The position numbers and the translations under genes are program-made. A model generated the notes under the pieces. It did not search any database. It was not told the DNA's origin and worked only from the letters and a program-made list of their open reading frames with translations. Below are positions 53,548-64,000 of a stretch of DNA of 64,000 nucleotides, one piece after another. The stretch is from Glaciozyma antarctica PI12 (lineage: Eukaryota; Basidiomycota; Microbotryomycetes; Kriegeriales; Camptobasidiaceae). Each line of letters begins with the position of its first letter. The stretch's first letter is position 1. The stretch covers positions 762,631 to 826,630 of the forward strand of contig KZ627148.1 in assembly GCA_002917775.1 (NCBI GenBank), in the 5' to 3' direction.

Positions 53548-55511
53548 TCAATCGACATCCTCCCACCTCGCCTCGACAGCTCTCCGATCCGCCGCCCTCG
53601 CCCTCTCCTCCCTCATCTCCGCACTCGGCCCAATCGCCACCGTCTCCCCGTCACTCTCCTCCTCCTCTTCCTCCTTGGCCACATCCGCTGAGACCGGCGC
53701 GACGACATCGACCGGGACCAGCGCTGGCATCTCCTCCGGATCCGAATCGTCGACCAGTCCTGCGGGCTCGCCGTCCGCGTCGAGAGCCATTCGAGCGGCG
53801 GCGAGGAGGTCGTACTCGCCTCTTGAAGCCTCGGAATCGTAGTCCTCATCGTCCGAATCCTTCTCGTCGTCTTCGCTGTCGACGACCGAACCCGGATCAT
53901 CCAGGTCGTCCGAATCCTCCTCGTCCGAATAATCCTCCTCGTCCGAAGCCTCCTCTTCCGAAGACTCTTCAGAGTCCGTCTCACTCTCCAATGGAGGCAT
54001 CCCAGCATCCCCACTTTCCACCTCCCATGCCACTCCTCCGCTTCCTCCGCCCATCACCTCGTCGATATCCTCCAGCGCTGGCATCTCATCGTCGCTCTGC
54101 TCCCCCGCCCTGCCGACCGCCACCACCGGAGCGCGCACGACGGGATCCTCGTCGATATCCTCCAGGGCAGGCATCTCGTCCTCCGCCGCAAGTCGCTCCC
54201 GTTCTCGTCGAGCTGCACCAAGCGTCGAGGGATGTCGAGGGCGACGGAGGGGGTTGTCGGCTGCTGATGGTCGAGCGGCGGGATCTCGAGGTAGTCGGTT
54301 GGGAGTTGGCGTTGCAAAGGGAGGAAGAGGGGCAGGCGTTTCCCAAGCGTACGGCTGACGAGGTTCGAGCTCCGCTTCAGGCGGGTCGTCGTCCTCGTCA
54401 TCCGCCTCGTCCTCGTCCGCATCCTCGTCCTCCCAATCTTCCTCACTCTCCTCCTCCTCATCATCCTCGTCGCTCCATTCATCCTCGCGCTCCTCCTCCT
54501 CGTCCTCCCAAGGAGCACCAGCCGGCATCCCCGACATGGCCTCGTAGAGCTGTTGCAGTCGACGCGGAGTCAACGTCGCTGCTCCTCCTAAGGCTTCTAG
54601 CATCTGCGCGCGGATTCGGGCCTCCTCGTTCAGTCGGAGTTCAGCGGCGAGCGTGTCGGCGTGCGTGTGGGGGAAGGTGTAGACTTCGCCGTTGGGAAGT
54701 GTGTGGGAGTAGAGCTGCGCAGAGCGAAACGTCAGATATAGCGGTAAAGTATCTGTAGGAGGGAGCGTACACAGTCGGAGCCGAACGGACACCAGCGACG
54801 TGCGGAGGGCGAGGCGACGAAGTGTCGGCAGGGAGTCGCGGCCAATTTCTCTGCAGAGCTCGTTAGCTCCTCGGTCACATTTAAATTACATAGCAACGAG
54901 CCTACCTCTATGCTCCCGCATGGCCTCGTCCTTCTCCGTCCCCTCCTTCCGAAAGACGCTGCACGCGACGCGTTAGCTCTCATCCCAGTTCTCTTCTCCC
55001 CCAATTCACGCACGGAGAAGGAGTTACTAGCACTGTTGCTCGCCGGCAGGTAGGGCACGTCTTGCCTGCTGCGATCTCCAGGGGCGTGCGTTCCTTGAGA
55101 GTGCGCCACGCTCGGATACAGGTGATGCAGAAGGGGTGAGAGCAGCTGTCTATTCTCGGGTGTTAGCTCCACTCTCACCGAAGACTTAAGGAGAACGTAC
55201 CTAGCAAAGCCCACATCTCGGGCACCTCGAAGCAGATGGCACACGAGAGCTCTTCCTCTTCCTCTTCTGGTGGGGTGGCGGACTTGAGAGGGAGAGTAAA
55301 GGTGGAAGCGATGGGCTCTGCAAGGGCGGAAAAGCTGTGGGATGAGGTACAGGAGTCGCCGCGCCAGCAGAGACCTATAGAGAACGCCCTGGCTCAGCTT
55401 CGGCGAGAGGAGGTTACAAAGGGAGCGGGAATCACCGAACTGGTACCACCGACAAGGAGCTGGGCTGGGCGAGGCGGTGGCTGAGGAGGCCGTGGCCACG
55501 TTCGCCTCCAT
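53548..55511 (-). CDS. Makorin-like E3 ubiquitin ligase (CCCH plus RING) with a very acidic C-terminus
   Basis: The ATG at 55511 gives MEANVATASSATASPSPAP. Splicing 55436 to 55374 restores a CCCH zinc finger, CRWYQFGLCWRGDSCTSSH (C-x7-C-x5-C-x3-H). A C3HC4 RING follows across the 55200/55149 splice: LSCAICFEVPEMWALL, DSCSHPFCITCIRAW and KTCPTCR. A second CCCH finger reads CRHFVASPSARRWCPFGSDC then LYSH. CCCH-RING-CCCH is the Makorin arrangement. After it, about 370 residues are extremely acidic (EDEEEEREDEWSDEDDEEEE). The unit DEMPALEDIDE occurs twice (near 54055-54090 and 54150-54185) and a variant EEMPALVPVDV once. It ends AVEARWEDVD and TGA at 53550-53548. The role as an E2-dependent ligase is inferred from the RING; substrates are unknown. 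Confidence 0.8.
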
Positions 55512-56020
55512 CCTGGCTGTTGGCGTACGAGTGGCGAAGGGATAGCCGGGGCAGGAGCGAAAGGGGGAACTTGGTAGCGAGCGCGTTGGCCTCAAGCCGG
55601 CGATTCTCCTCCCTCCTTCTCTCACCTCTTGCAGCTCTGTAAATCTAGCTAAATAGCCTTACTCTAGACTAGAATAAAGCTGCTCGAAGCTGAAAAAAAG
55701 AGCTTGAAGCGGTCGAGCTGCTCAGGCCCCAACGATCAGGCCAAGTGCGACTTGGGGAGCTCAGGGCCTCTTTACCTCCTCCCCTCACTCCTCTCCCGCC
55801 TGGGAGCTGTCGTTGCTCCACTCGGTCGAGTATTTAGCTGGCGTGAGCTGTGGTGAGTCCTTGCCGCCTTTCGGTTCTACGCCACAGTTCCCGCGACGCA
55901 CGACTGGGAAGCTGTGAGGAGGAGCGTGCCAACAGCACAGGAGCGTGGTCGCCCTAACAAACTCACGCCCGACGTATCGAGAAGCCAGCTAACGTGCTGG
56001 TTCAGGAAGGGCGCACGACC
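55512..56020. other. Intergenic divergent promoter region
   Basis: About 510 bp between the Makorin-like and LSB6 start codons, transcribed away from each other. No gene is visible; it should contain both promoters and leaders. Confidence 0.5.
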
Positions 56021-58865
56021 ATGTCACCCAAACCCTCCCGTTCCGCCTACGCGCCGCTCCCACGACAATCCAGCGACTCAGCCTCCTCCTCAACCGATTC
56101 TCTCTCCTTCCCCACAGGCCCCTCCTCGCAAACCCCCACACGTACGCCGCCTTCCGCTACAGCCCTGCACGTTGACCTCCTCTTCCGCCGTTGGACTTCT
56201 GAAATCGCCCAACGCATCAGACGCAAGAAGCGCGAGGGCAAGGCGAAGAAGAAGAAGAAGAAGGCCGGGGTCGTGAAGGAGCGGGACAAGACGAAGCCGG
56301 TGGAGATTATGACGAGCGCGTTCGAGGTCTGGGAGGGAACGGGAAAGGGGAAAGGGAGAGAACGCGTTGTACGGACGTTGGATCACGGGGAGCTCATGAG
56401 CAAGGAGGTCTTTGATGGGTGAGTTCGTACGAGCTAATGCGGAGGAACAGAGCTGATGGGAGAGCTCAGGCTGGTGGAGGAGGTGCGGAACGGTATCGAG
56501 CAGGGCGTCCAGCCGAGGCTCAACTCCAAGGGCTCGAGTGGATCGTACTTTGCTCGAGACGCATCAGGGACTACGCTTGGAATCTTCAAGCCCAAGGATG
56601 AGGAGGTACGTGCCTTTTTGCGGGCTGTCGTAGCTCTCGCTGACCACGTTCGCAGCCATACGGTCGCCTCAACCCGAAGCTCACCAAGTGGATTCATCGC
56701 AACTTCCTCGCACGTGTCATCGTACGTCTTCCTGCGTCACAGTCCCGGGCTGCAGCTAACTGTGGGAATCGACAGCCCTTCGGACGCGCCTGCCTGATCC
56801 CTCAACTCTCCTACTTGTCCGAAGCCGCTGCCTCGCTGATGGACCGACGCCTCGAATCCCACATCGTCCCCCGGACCGACGTCGTCAACCTTTCCTCTCC
56901 CGCCTTCTTCTATGACTGGATCGATCGCGAACGCGCCAAGATCTCGAAAGCTGGCAAGGGCCGAAAGCTGCCTGAGAAACCAGGATCGTTTCAGGTGTTC
57001 CTCAAAGGGTATCAGGGTGTGTTCTTCCCTCTCCCTCATCGAAGGCGTATCTAATGACTTCGAACGCTGCAGACGCCACCGTCTTCCTTCGCGAACACCC
57101 CTACCCCGGTCGACCTCTCTCCCAAACTCTCGACACCTCGGCCCACCGTCGCAAGCGGATCAACCTCCTCGCCCCGTTCGCATGCCTCTGCGGACGAGCT
57201 GAGGCCGAGGACGATGACGAGGATGGTTGGGGATGGGGAGGCGAGGACGATGGGGTTGTGGGCGAGGGGAAGAAGGAGGAGAGGTTCAAGTGGACCGAGG
57301 AGATGATGGCGAGCTTCAGGCTCGAGCTGGAGAAGCTCGTGGTGCTGGATTATGTGATTCGGAATACGTGCGTCGCTTTCACTCTTTGCGAGGAGGGAGG
57401 GAGCTGATCCTGGACGCAGGGATCGCGGACTCGACAATTTCATGATCAAAGGCTGCACTTGCTCCACCCCCGAGGACGCAGCTGCCTCGACAAGCGACGA
57501 CAACACGCCGCACGTCCATATCGCCGCCATCGACAACAGTCTCAGCTTTCCTCATCAACACCCTCTCGGCTGGCGGTCCGTCCATCCTCCCTGCGCTCCC
57601 GCGTCGTACTGACCTCATCACAGATCCTACACCTACGGCTGGCTTTACCTCCCCGTCTCTCTCATCGCCCTCCCCTTCTCCCAGTCGACGCGCGATCACT
57701 TCCTCCCCCTCCTCACTTCGCCGGCCTGGTGGGCTCAGACGACCCTCGACCTGCGACAGCTCTTCTCCATCGATCCCGATTTCGAGGAGAAGATGTTTAT
57801 GAAGCAAATGGCAGTCATGAAGGGCCAAGCGTGGAACGTCGTGCAGAGCCTCAAGAGCGAGACGGAAGGTACGTTCTCATCGCGGTCGTGCGGAGCGAGG
57901 AGGCGCTAAAGAATGCACGCAGGTCCTATCGAGCTCTGTCGTCGACCCAAGAAGCTCGTCTGGGACGACTTTGTCGAAGTAGCCGACGACGACCTGACGC
58001 GCTCCCTCATCGCCTCTACCGCCGCTCCTCCCTCTCCTCCCCCAACCATGTCCTCCATCCCCACTCCCCCTCCCTCACCACCTCGCGTCCCTCTCGCTCC
58101 TCTCAACTCCACTCGACCTCTCCCCACTCCTGCCCAACCTCCTCGCGCCAAATCTCCGTCGCCAATCTCCCAGCCCAGCATGCCCCTCAAACGCGTCTCC
58201 TCAGACCACCCACGACTTCCTCGCTCCTACCCCCGCCGACCTTCTTTCGCCAGCGCACTCTCCGCTTCTCGCGTCCCTGCGGCAGAGTTTGGCAGCCTGA
58301 CGGGCGTCAGCTTGATGCAGCATCTCGACCGCGTCGAAGCCGAGGAACGAGCGTTCGGGATCGGAGAACCGGAGGATCGGTCAGAGGACGAGGGAGAGTC
58401 GAGTAGTTGGGGTGTACGGAGCGAGAACGACGTGCGGTACTCGACGAGCCCGCAAGACGTCGAGGGGAGGCCGAAGGATTGGCGCGAGAGGGTTAGGGAG
58501 ACGCTGTCGTTTGATATTGATCGGACGGCGGGAGTGGGGAGGCCGAGGGGGAGGGATAGGAGTGGGAGCGTGGGAGTTGAGAGCGGGAGAGGGAAGGGGA
58601 AAGGAGGACATGGGAGGTATACGAGTGTTGGGATTGAGGAGGGGATGAACGGGAGTTGGTTGGGAGAGTACGGAGAAGGGAGGCTGCCGGAGGAGGAGGA
58701 CGAGGACGAGGAGGAAGTAGGCGAGGTCGGGAAGAAGATCGTGGTCGCTGAGGTGAGTTCGGTTCGCGTCATGCGAGGGGTCGTTGAGCTGACGAGGTTC
58801 TTTCGCAGCGGCTCGAGACGGTCGAGGAGAAGCCCATGTTTACCTGGTCGACCTGTCTTGCATGA
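56021..58865 (+). CDS. LSB6: Type II phosphatidylinositol 4-kinase
   Basis: Makes PI4P on endosome/vacuole/plasma membranes. The ATG at 56021 gives MSPKPSRSAYAPLPRQSSDS. The kinase core has a glycine loop and lysine in [28 protein letters not shown], then LTKWIHRNFLARVIPFGRAC. PQLSYLSEAAASLMDRRLES, VPRTDVVNLSSPAFFYDWID and GSFQVFLKGYQDATVFLREH follow. The catalytic loop is LDYVIRNTDRGLDNFMIKGC and the metal-binding Asp lies in HIAAIDNSLSFPHQHP. The membrane-associated insert normally holding palmitoylated Cys residues is represented by APFACLCGRAEAEDDDEDG. The long tail is Ser/Pro-rich, then acidic, and ends RLETVEEKPMFTWSTCLA with TGA at 58863-58865. About nine introns. A Lys run (KKKKKK near residue 78) sits before the kinase domain. 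Confidence 0.92.
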
Positions 58866-59165
58866 AGGAATCGTATTACTCTGGAACTAATTACGTAGAC
58901 ACGGAGCAGTCTGGCGCGAAGCGTCGTGAAGGAGACCCTGCTTTCGCTCGCTACCGAGGTCTTGCCTTCTCGTCCGCAGATTCTCCTCTCTTTTCTTCGG
59001 CAACAGCCAGGCCTTCAAATTGTACCAGGCTTCGCACCGTCAGTCGGGCGTTCATCTGGTCGAGCAGGGGCTTTCTGCGCACCAGCCTCACCGAGCTCTC
59101 TCAAGTCCGTTCGCAAAAAAAAAACACAATCCAATCCAGTATATCCCACATATCCTCCCCACCTC
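58866..59165. other. Intergenic region between convergent genes
   Basis: 300 bp holding the 3' ends of LSB6 (+) and the BIR1 homologue (-). A poly-A run at 59116-59125 is the only distinct feature. Confidence 0.5.
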
Positions 59166-61062
59166 TCAAGCCCTCGGTGTCCTCCCTCCTCTTCTCCCCT
59201 CCCTCCTCTCAGCATCCACCACCATCCTCTCCAGCACCTCTCTCCCCCCCTTCACCCTCTCCTCAAACTTCTCCACCCCTTCCCTCATCTCCCTCTCCAA
59301 CGCCTCGTACATCCTCCGTCCACAGAGGTCGTACCATTCGCCGACTGTGAGCTCCCGTTCCGATGTGGTGGGAGAAGGGATTGGTGCGCGGAAGGGGTTT
59401 GGGAGGGAGATGAAGGGGGTCGGGAGGTGGGCGCGGGCGGGGGAGGGGAGAGGTCGGACGGGGGAGAGAGAGGCGGTGGGAGTGAGAGGGGCGGGAGTGA
59501 GTTTGGGAGCCTTCTTCGGTGCGGCCTTCTTTGCGGGCTTCGAGGCTTTGGGAGCGACGTCGGTCGGTTCCGCGATGTCCTCGTGTACGACGACGGCAGG
59601 CTTCTTCCCCTTCTTTCCCTTGGTGACGGTCGCCTTGCCCTTCTTCTTGATGACAGCGACTTCCTCTGGCTCCGCGACGATCTCCATCTCCTCCTCGACC
59701 ACCGCAGCTTCCAACTCGCGCACGACCTCCTCCATCTCCGCGTCCTCCACCTCCGCTTCCTGCTCAACCGGCTCCTCCACAACCGCATCCTCCACGACCG
59801 CATCCTCGACGACCAGATCCTCGTCAACAGGCTCGACCTTAGCCTCGCGCACGACGACCTCGACGACAGGCTTCGAGCGCGCCTTGGACTTGGGCTTCGA
59901 CTTGGGCTCCTCCTGCTCCTCCTCGACCATCTCAGGGAGCTCAACCTCAACGGGAGCTTCTACCTCGACGACCTTCTTCCCTCCCCTCGACTTGGGCTTC
60001 GGCGCTGCCGACGCGGGCTCCTCGTCCACCGTCTCCTCGTCGTCAACCTTCTTCCCTCGCTTTCCCTTGCGTCCTTTTGTCGCGGGAGCAGGTGCAGGAG
60101 CTTCGGCGTCGCTCGTAGGCGCGTTCCGGCCTCGGGTGGAGCGGGAGAAAGGGGCGGGCGCGTCGTCGGTTTCGGAAGCGGGGGCGGTGCGAGTTCGGGT
60201 GGAGCGAGGAGCGGCGGAGGTGTGGCGAGTAGAGCGTCTGTGGTTGAGTTAGTTGGGTTGTGGGAAGGGAGAGGAGGACGTACTGTGATGCTTCGGGGAG
60301 GTCTTCGGCGACGGGAGAGGGGTGGGAGGTCGAGGGAGGAGCGGAGGCGAGGAAGAACGGGCAGTGGAGGCCGAGCTTACGTTGGTGGAGGGCTCTGCGG
60401 TGGCACGTCAGTCAGCTGTTCCATCCGAGAAAGCGCGCGGAGAGCGGGCAAGAGGAAAGGAAGGGAGAACAACGACCGAGACTCACAGCGGATCGTCCCC
60501 CTTCTCCCAGCCCTCGACGGCACGCTCGCAGTACGCGCACACGCATCGATCTCCCTCATCCTCCTCGTTCCCGGGGCGAAAGTACCATCCCGCCTTTGCA
60601 ATCTCCTCACTCGTCGGGACTCCCTTGCCCGCCGGCCATCCCACCGAGAACGTCATCTCCCTCGCGCGCGCCAGCCTCTCGTTCCCCGGAAAGCTCTCCT
60701 CCGAGTGCGGCCAGGGAAGAGAGGAGGTAGTACCCCAGTCCCAGTCCTTGCCCCTCGCTTCCCCCGTCGCGCCCTTGTCCTTCTCCCAGCTCCCAGCTCT
60801 CAAACACCGCCCATCCGCACTCGGGCGCCCTCTCCAGATGCACGCTCGAAGGGTCGTCTCCTTCGCTCCATTCGACCTCGAGTTCGCAGAGGAAGCACGT
60901 TGTTAGAGCGGGTTGGGCGACCGTGGGCGTGTGGTGGAAGCCGTGGAGGGTGTCAGGATGATCAGGATGGATCGTGGAGCGGGTGAGAGGGTGAGGCCAG
61001 GCGAGTGCTTTAGGCTTCTTCTTGTAGGATGCTCGGCGTGGAGCTGGAAGGTGGAGAGCCAT
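59166..61062 (-). CDS. BIR1: BIR-domain protein, Bir1/survivin homologue, with a 7-bp frameshifting duplication
   Basis: Chromosomal passenger complex subunit (Bir1/Cut17/survivin family). The ATG at 61062 gives MALHLPAPRRASYKKKPKAL. The first BIR repeat has CFLCELEVEWSEGDDP then HLERAPECGWAVFESW (zinc ligands C-x2-C, H-x6-C). The second has AKAGWYFRPGNEEDEGDRCV, CAYCERAVEGWEKGDDPL and LHQRKLGLHCPFF. The middle is Lys/Ala/Glu-rich with KGRKGKRGKK. The C-terminal helix LTVGEWYDLCGRRMYEALER is the expected INCENP/borealin-binding type. Stop TGA at 59168-59166. Between the BIR repeats the frame breaks: the coding strand carries AGCTGGG twice in tandem (60785-60798). Removing one copy joins FESWEKDKGATGEARGKDW and the SSLPWPHSEESFPGNERLAR text to the second BIR. 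As read, translation would stop before the second BIR. Confidence 0.85.
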
Positions 61063-61706
61063 CGTTGCTGGAGTGTTGAGTGAGTCGGCTGTTTGTTCGT
61101 GTTTTCGTCGTCGTTTGGCTGTAAAAGGGTGGCGCCGACGAGGAGGCCGAGTTATTGAGTTGTCCTGGGCCGGACTTGAGAGAAGGAACGCGTCGAAAGG
61201 AAGAAAGGAAAGAGAAGAGGAGGAAGGAGAGGAACAGTCAACAACAAAAGTAGCACCTCGGTCTGACTACTACTCGCTACCGACGCCCTCCCTCCCTCTC
61301 TTCCCCCTCTTCCCCCTTCCTCGCTGCTGAACGACCTTCCTCTTCAAGTATCGCTCACTGCTCCTCCTCCTCACCGGCAGCTGCACCTTGGAACGCCCTC
61401 AACGCCTTCCGACCGGAAAGAGCGAGACGAGGAAGCGAGCGTTCTCCCCACGCGGATCCACGATGGTCGCGGCCCTTCCTCCCCATCTGGACTACTAGGG
61501 TTGAGTCCTCTTGCGCATCTTTCTTTGCTGCTGTCTCTCTCTCTCCGCGTGCTCCACGACCCCAGCATCGTCCGCCGTCGCCAGCCCGAGCGCCCTCCTC
61601 AAGACCGCCGCTCGCTCCCCCTACTCCCCCCTCTCTCCGCCCTACCCGCTCCTCAAAGTATCGCCGCCTGCTCCCCTTCGATCCTCGCTCCTTTTCCCCG
61701 CCAAAG
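61063..61706. other. Intergenic divergent promoter region
   Basis: 644 bp between the BIR1 and RTA1-like start codons. Pyrimidine-rich stretches (61260-61330 and 61500-61660) suggest a promoter/leader for the RTA1-like gene. No coding region is supported. Confidence 0.5.
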
Positions 61707-63035
61707 ATGGCACCTCCTGGCGCCGCTTGGTCGTTCTACGCCTACAACCCTTCGTTCGTCCTCCCGATCGTGTGCATAGTCAGTTTCTTCATCGCCTTCG
61801 TCGCACACTCGTGGATTATGATCCGCAAGAAGGCGTGGTATGTACGTAGCTTTACGTAGCTCCCCTTTCCTCAGTGCTTGAACGCGAGCCTGACGCTTCT
61901 CCGCCATCGCAGATGTGGCCCTTTGTTCTCGCCGCGCTTGGGGAGACAGCAGGCTACGCGTTCAGGCGCGTCTCAGCTGCTCACCCCAGGGGACGTTCCG
62001 AGGGATTGGTCTGGTACATCGGTCAAAGGTGAGTCTTCTTCGTTGATTGCTGAGAAGCGCGATTGACGGAGCTGATGCGCCGCAACACAGTCTCTTTATC
62101 ATCCTCGCACCGGCATTGATGGCGGCAACCGAGTACAGTGCGTTCTCTCTTCCGCCGCAGAAGGAGAACCTCGCTCGACTCACTCGAACGCAGTGGTTTT
62201 CGGACGCTTGATCAGCTACGTCGGAGAGCAGTACTCTCCCATTCGCGCAAAGCGAGTCACCTGGGTCTTCGTCGTCTTTGACATCCTCTCCTTTGTGATT
62301 CAAGGCGGTGGAGGATCCGTACGTCCTCTCATTTCCTCGCCACAAAGCGCCGCTGACGGCTTCCCCTCCGCACGGCAGCTGTACGCCTCGGACAACATCA
62401 AGCTCTACCCCATCGCCAAGGCAATCCTCATCACCGGATTCCTCGTACAAACCATCGCGTTTGGCATCTTTGGAATCTGCACCATCCTTTGTGCGACCTC
62501 TTCCTCCTCGCGAAGCTCTTGCGCCACAGGAACTGACCCTCGCTCCCACGCAGACCAGATTCGCGCTCGGCGCGCAGGAGAGAAGGAAGGACCCTGGACA
62601 TGGTGCCTCTACACGCTCTACGCCGGTTTGTTTGCTATCTTTTCTCTCGCGCGCGTCTACTCACGCGATTCCCCAGGATGCGTCCTCATCCTCCTGCGCG
62701 GTATTTTCCGCACGATGGAATTCGGCGAAGGCTCTAACCAGAAAGGCTACTTCCTCTCCAACGAAGCCTGGTGTCCGTGCTTTCTCCCCGGCCCCTCTCC
62801 AGCTCGCTGACCGAAATGCGCAGATTACGGCCTCGAGACTCTCCCGATCCTCATCTGCACCTACTTGTTCCTTTTCTCACATCCTTCGAGGTATATCCCA
62901 TCGGATAGGAGTGTGAGGTTGCATGCGGTGGGGTCGCCGGCGGGGAGTGTGGGGGAGAAGGAGATTGGGGAGGGGGAGAAGGAGATGAGGGAGGGGGAGG
63001 GGGGCAGCCAGAGGATTGAGTTGGGCAGGGTTTAG
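61707..63035 (+). CDS. RTA1-like seven-transmembrane protein
   Basis: Fungal RTA1/RSB1/PUG1-family membrane protein; relatives are linked to sterol-drug or sphingoid-base resistance and lipid movement. The ATG at 61707 gives MAPPGAAWSFYAYNPSFVLP, the usual Y-x-PS start just before the first helix. Helices then follow: IVCIVSFFIAFVAHSWIMI, WPFVLAALGETAGYAFR (with the conserved E-x-x-GY), SLFIILAPALMAATEYMVFG (the LAPALMAA-Y signature), VTWVFVVFDILSFVIQGGGG (the F-DI-SF-IQ-GG signature), AKAILITGFLVQTIAFGIFG and YTLYAGLFAIFSLARVYSR. IFRTMEFGEGSNQKGYFLSN with EAW, a final helix (LETLPILICTYLFLF) and HPSRYIPSDR complete the family pattern. The tail is acidic/basic (EKEIGEGEKEMREGEGG) and ends at TAG 63033-63035. 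Seven or so introns. Confidence 0.9.
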
Positions 63036-63837
63036 ATTCGAAGGATGGGAAGTGGAAGGGTTAAAGGGAGCTCCGACTCGTTTAGGGCGCAATGGAATTG
63101 GGATGGATCAGAAACAATTGGGGCGAGTCGAGTTCTTGAATCGTTCACTGCATTCCTCTCGCATGGCTTGCAGCCCCGACTGGTTCCCGCCCCCTGCTAC
63201 CACTTCTCTCCCTTTCCGAATCCCTGCTCCGCAACCAGCTCGCCTTACTCCCTCTCCTGCTCCCTGCTCAACGGCACCAAGTCCAAAATACACGAAAGTG
63301 AAGTTCTCCTTCAAAACGTACAGGACTCGATTCCTCACAAGAGCTCTTTCAACTGTGTGCGGCAGGCGGATACTCGAGTTCAGAATCAACGACAGCTGCC
63401 GCATCGACGCGAGTCTGCGTCTCGACTGCGAACAGAGCCGCAGGCGGAGGCAGGCAGTTTCCTCATCCAGAGGGAAGATCTCGATGAATTGAAAGAGATT
63501 GTGCGTCCAAGCAAGCTTGAGCGCGTCTTGTGGAAGAAGGGAAAGAGCGGAGGTGAAAAAGAACCGAAGTTGCGAACGAACTCGTTGCGATGTCAATGCG
63601 AGGAATGTGCTTTTCCTGATGCCTGCTGGTTATTGATGATCACACGGTTGTAACTCGCTGTAGCTTGAGCAAGTTGCTACTCTCAATCGTAGGCGAGAGA
63701 GCACCTTGCCATCCACTAACCCCAACAGGCCCCGTAAGCTCTTCAGCTAAGCGTACATGAATCGTCAGCGTATCGTACTTCTATCTATTCCCTCTCACAA
63801 CCGACGCTCGCTGTCTACACGATCGCAGGGCCACAGA
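63036..63837. other. Intergenic region between convergent genes
   Basis: About 800 bp after the RTA1-like stop. Open frames on both strands here show no family resemblance and no splice consistency. It probably holds the 3' ends of the RTA1-like gene and of the edge gene. Confidence 0.45.
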
Positions 63838-64000
63838 TCAAGGCGCTGCATTTTCTTTTAGCCTTTCCCACGCCTTTCTCCGCTCAATAATCCTTGCCTC
63901 CCGATCCAGCGTCTCCTTCACCTCTACCCAGTACGCCAACTCCTCCTCCCCTTCGTCCGCCGGTGGAACGTCCTCGTTTTGAGTGGGGGGAGAGCCCAGG
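63838..64000 (-). CDS. C-terminal exon of an edge gene, duplicated near the gap
   Basis: Partial: only the last exon is inside the window. Read on the minus strand it gives LGSPPTQNEDVPPADEGEEEL, then AYWVEVKETLDREARIIERR and KAWERLKENAAP, with TGA at 63840-63838. The predicted end is a charged helix. The core matches the exon at 51098-51179 base for base, while the last residues (ENAAP versus VTGKP) and the upstream text differ. I cannot name the family. It may be the intact member, with the gap-side copy being a duplicate, or the reverse. Confidence 0.5.
   Translation of the reverse strand, partial: LGSPPTQNEDVPPADEGEEELAYWVEVKETLDREARIIERRKAWERLKENAAP
63857..63938 (-). repeat. 82-nt perfect duplicate, copy B
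   Basis: Reverse complement identical to 51098-51179, 12.7 kb away and in opposite orientation. Identity includes all third codon positions, which argues for a recent event or an assembly artefact. Confidence 0.9.

Noticed and set aside
58926-60986. Very long plus-strand open frame (686 codons)
   Set aside because: It is antisense to the BIR1 homologue; Lys/Ala/Glu-rich coding text reads as Leu/Arg-rich on the other strand. No domain, and the BIR motifs are on the minus strand.
1-64000. CRISPR arrays, rRNA genes, complete transposons, biosynthetic clusters
   Set aside because: No regularly spaced repeats, rRNA-like blocks, transposase/reverse transcriptase motifs or terminal repeats with target-site duplications were seen; the gene content is ordinary dispersed housekeeping genes.

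Overview
The window is nuclear DNA of a GC-rich fungus, most likely a basidiomycete yeast related to Rhodotorula/Sporobolomyces (Pucciniomycotina). The lineage is inferred from style, not from a marker gene. Nearly every gene is broken by many introns of about 50-150 nt, with GTGCGT/GTGAGT/GTACGT donors, a CTGAC or CTAAC branch site close to the acceptor, and NCAG acceptors. Genes are tightly packed on both strands. I see no rRNA, CRISPR or complete mobile element. A 939-base run of N (49973-50911) marks a scaffold gap.

Left part (1-31.5 kb): RRP12 (ribosome biogenesis, 3' end off the window) and FMN1 (riboflavin kinase) are divergent. They are followed by a secreted LVIVD-type protein, a Pac1-like proteasome assembly chaperone, a decayed phospholipase B 3' end, an intact phospholipase B, RSM27/MRPS33, ADE4 (purine synthesis, with a frameshift), CWF18 (splicing), an F-box/LRR-like protein, COQ2 (ubiquinone), MSH3 (mismatch repair), an orphan coiled-coil protein, POL5 (rDNA/nucleolar) and a decayed seven-TM-type gene.

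Middle part (32-49.7 kb): an orphan secreted protein, a histidine acid phosphatase, two tandem COX13 (cytochrome c oxidase subunit VIa) genes that share a 4-nt microexon, ATG18 (autophagy), UTP21 (SSU processome) and HIR1/HIRA (histone chaperone).

Right part (49.7-64 kb): a small gene interrupted by the gap, two orphan paralogues, CENP-X/MHF2, a Makorin-like E3 ligase, LSB6 (type II PI 4-kinase), a BIR1/survivin homologue (with a 7-bp frameshifting duplication) and an RTA1-like membrane protein. At the right edge lies a second, inverted copy of the exon next to the gap; 82 nt are identical.

There is no operon logic. Themes recur only loosely: nucleolar ribosome biogenesis (RRP12, POL5, UTP21), mitochondria (RSM27, COQ2, COX13 x2) and chromosome maintenance (MSH3, HIR1, CENP-X, BIR1). 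The most unusual observations are the conserved 4-nt microexon, two ~1 kb introns in divergent neighbours, three reading-frame breaks in otherwise conserved genes, and the recent inverted duplication. Exon borders were read by eye; spans are start codon to stop codon including introns.
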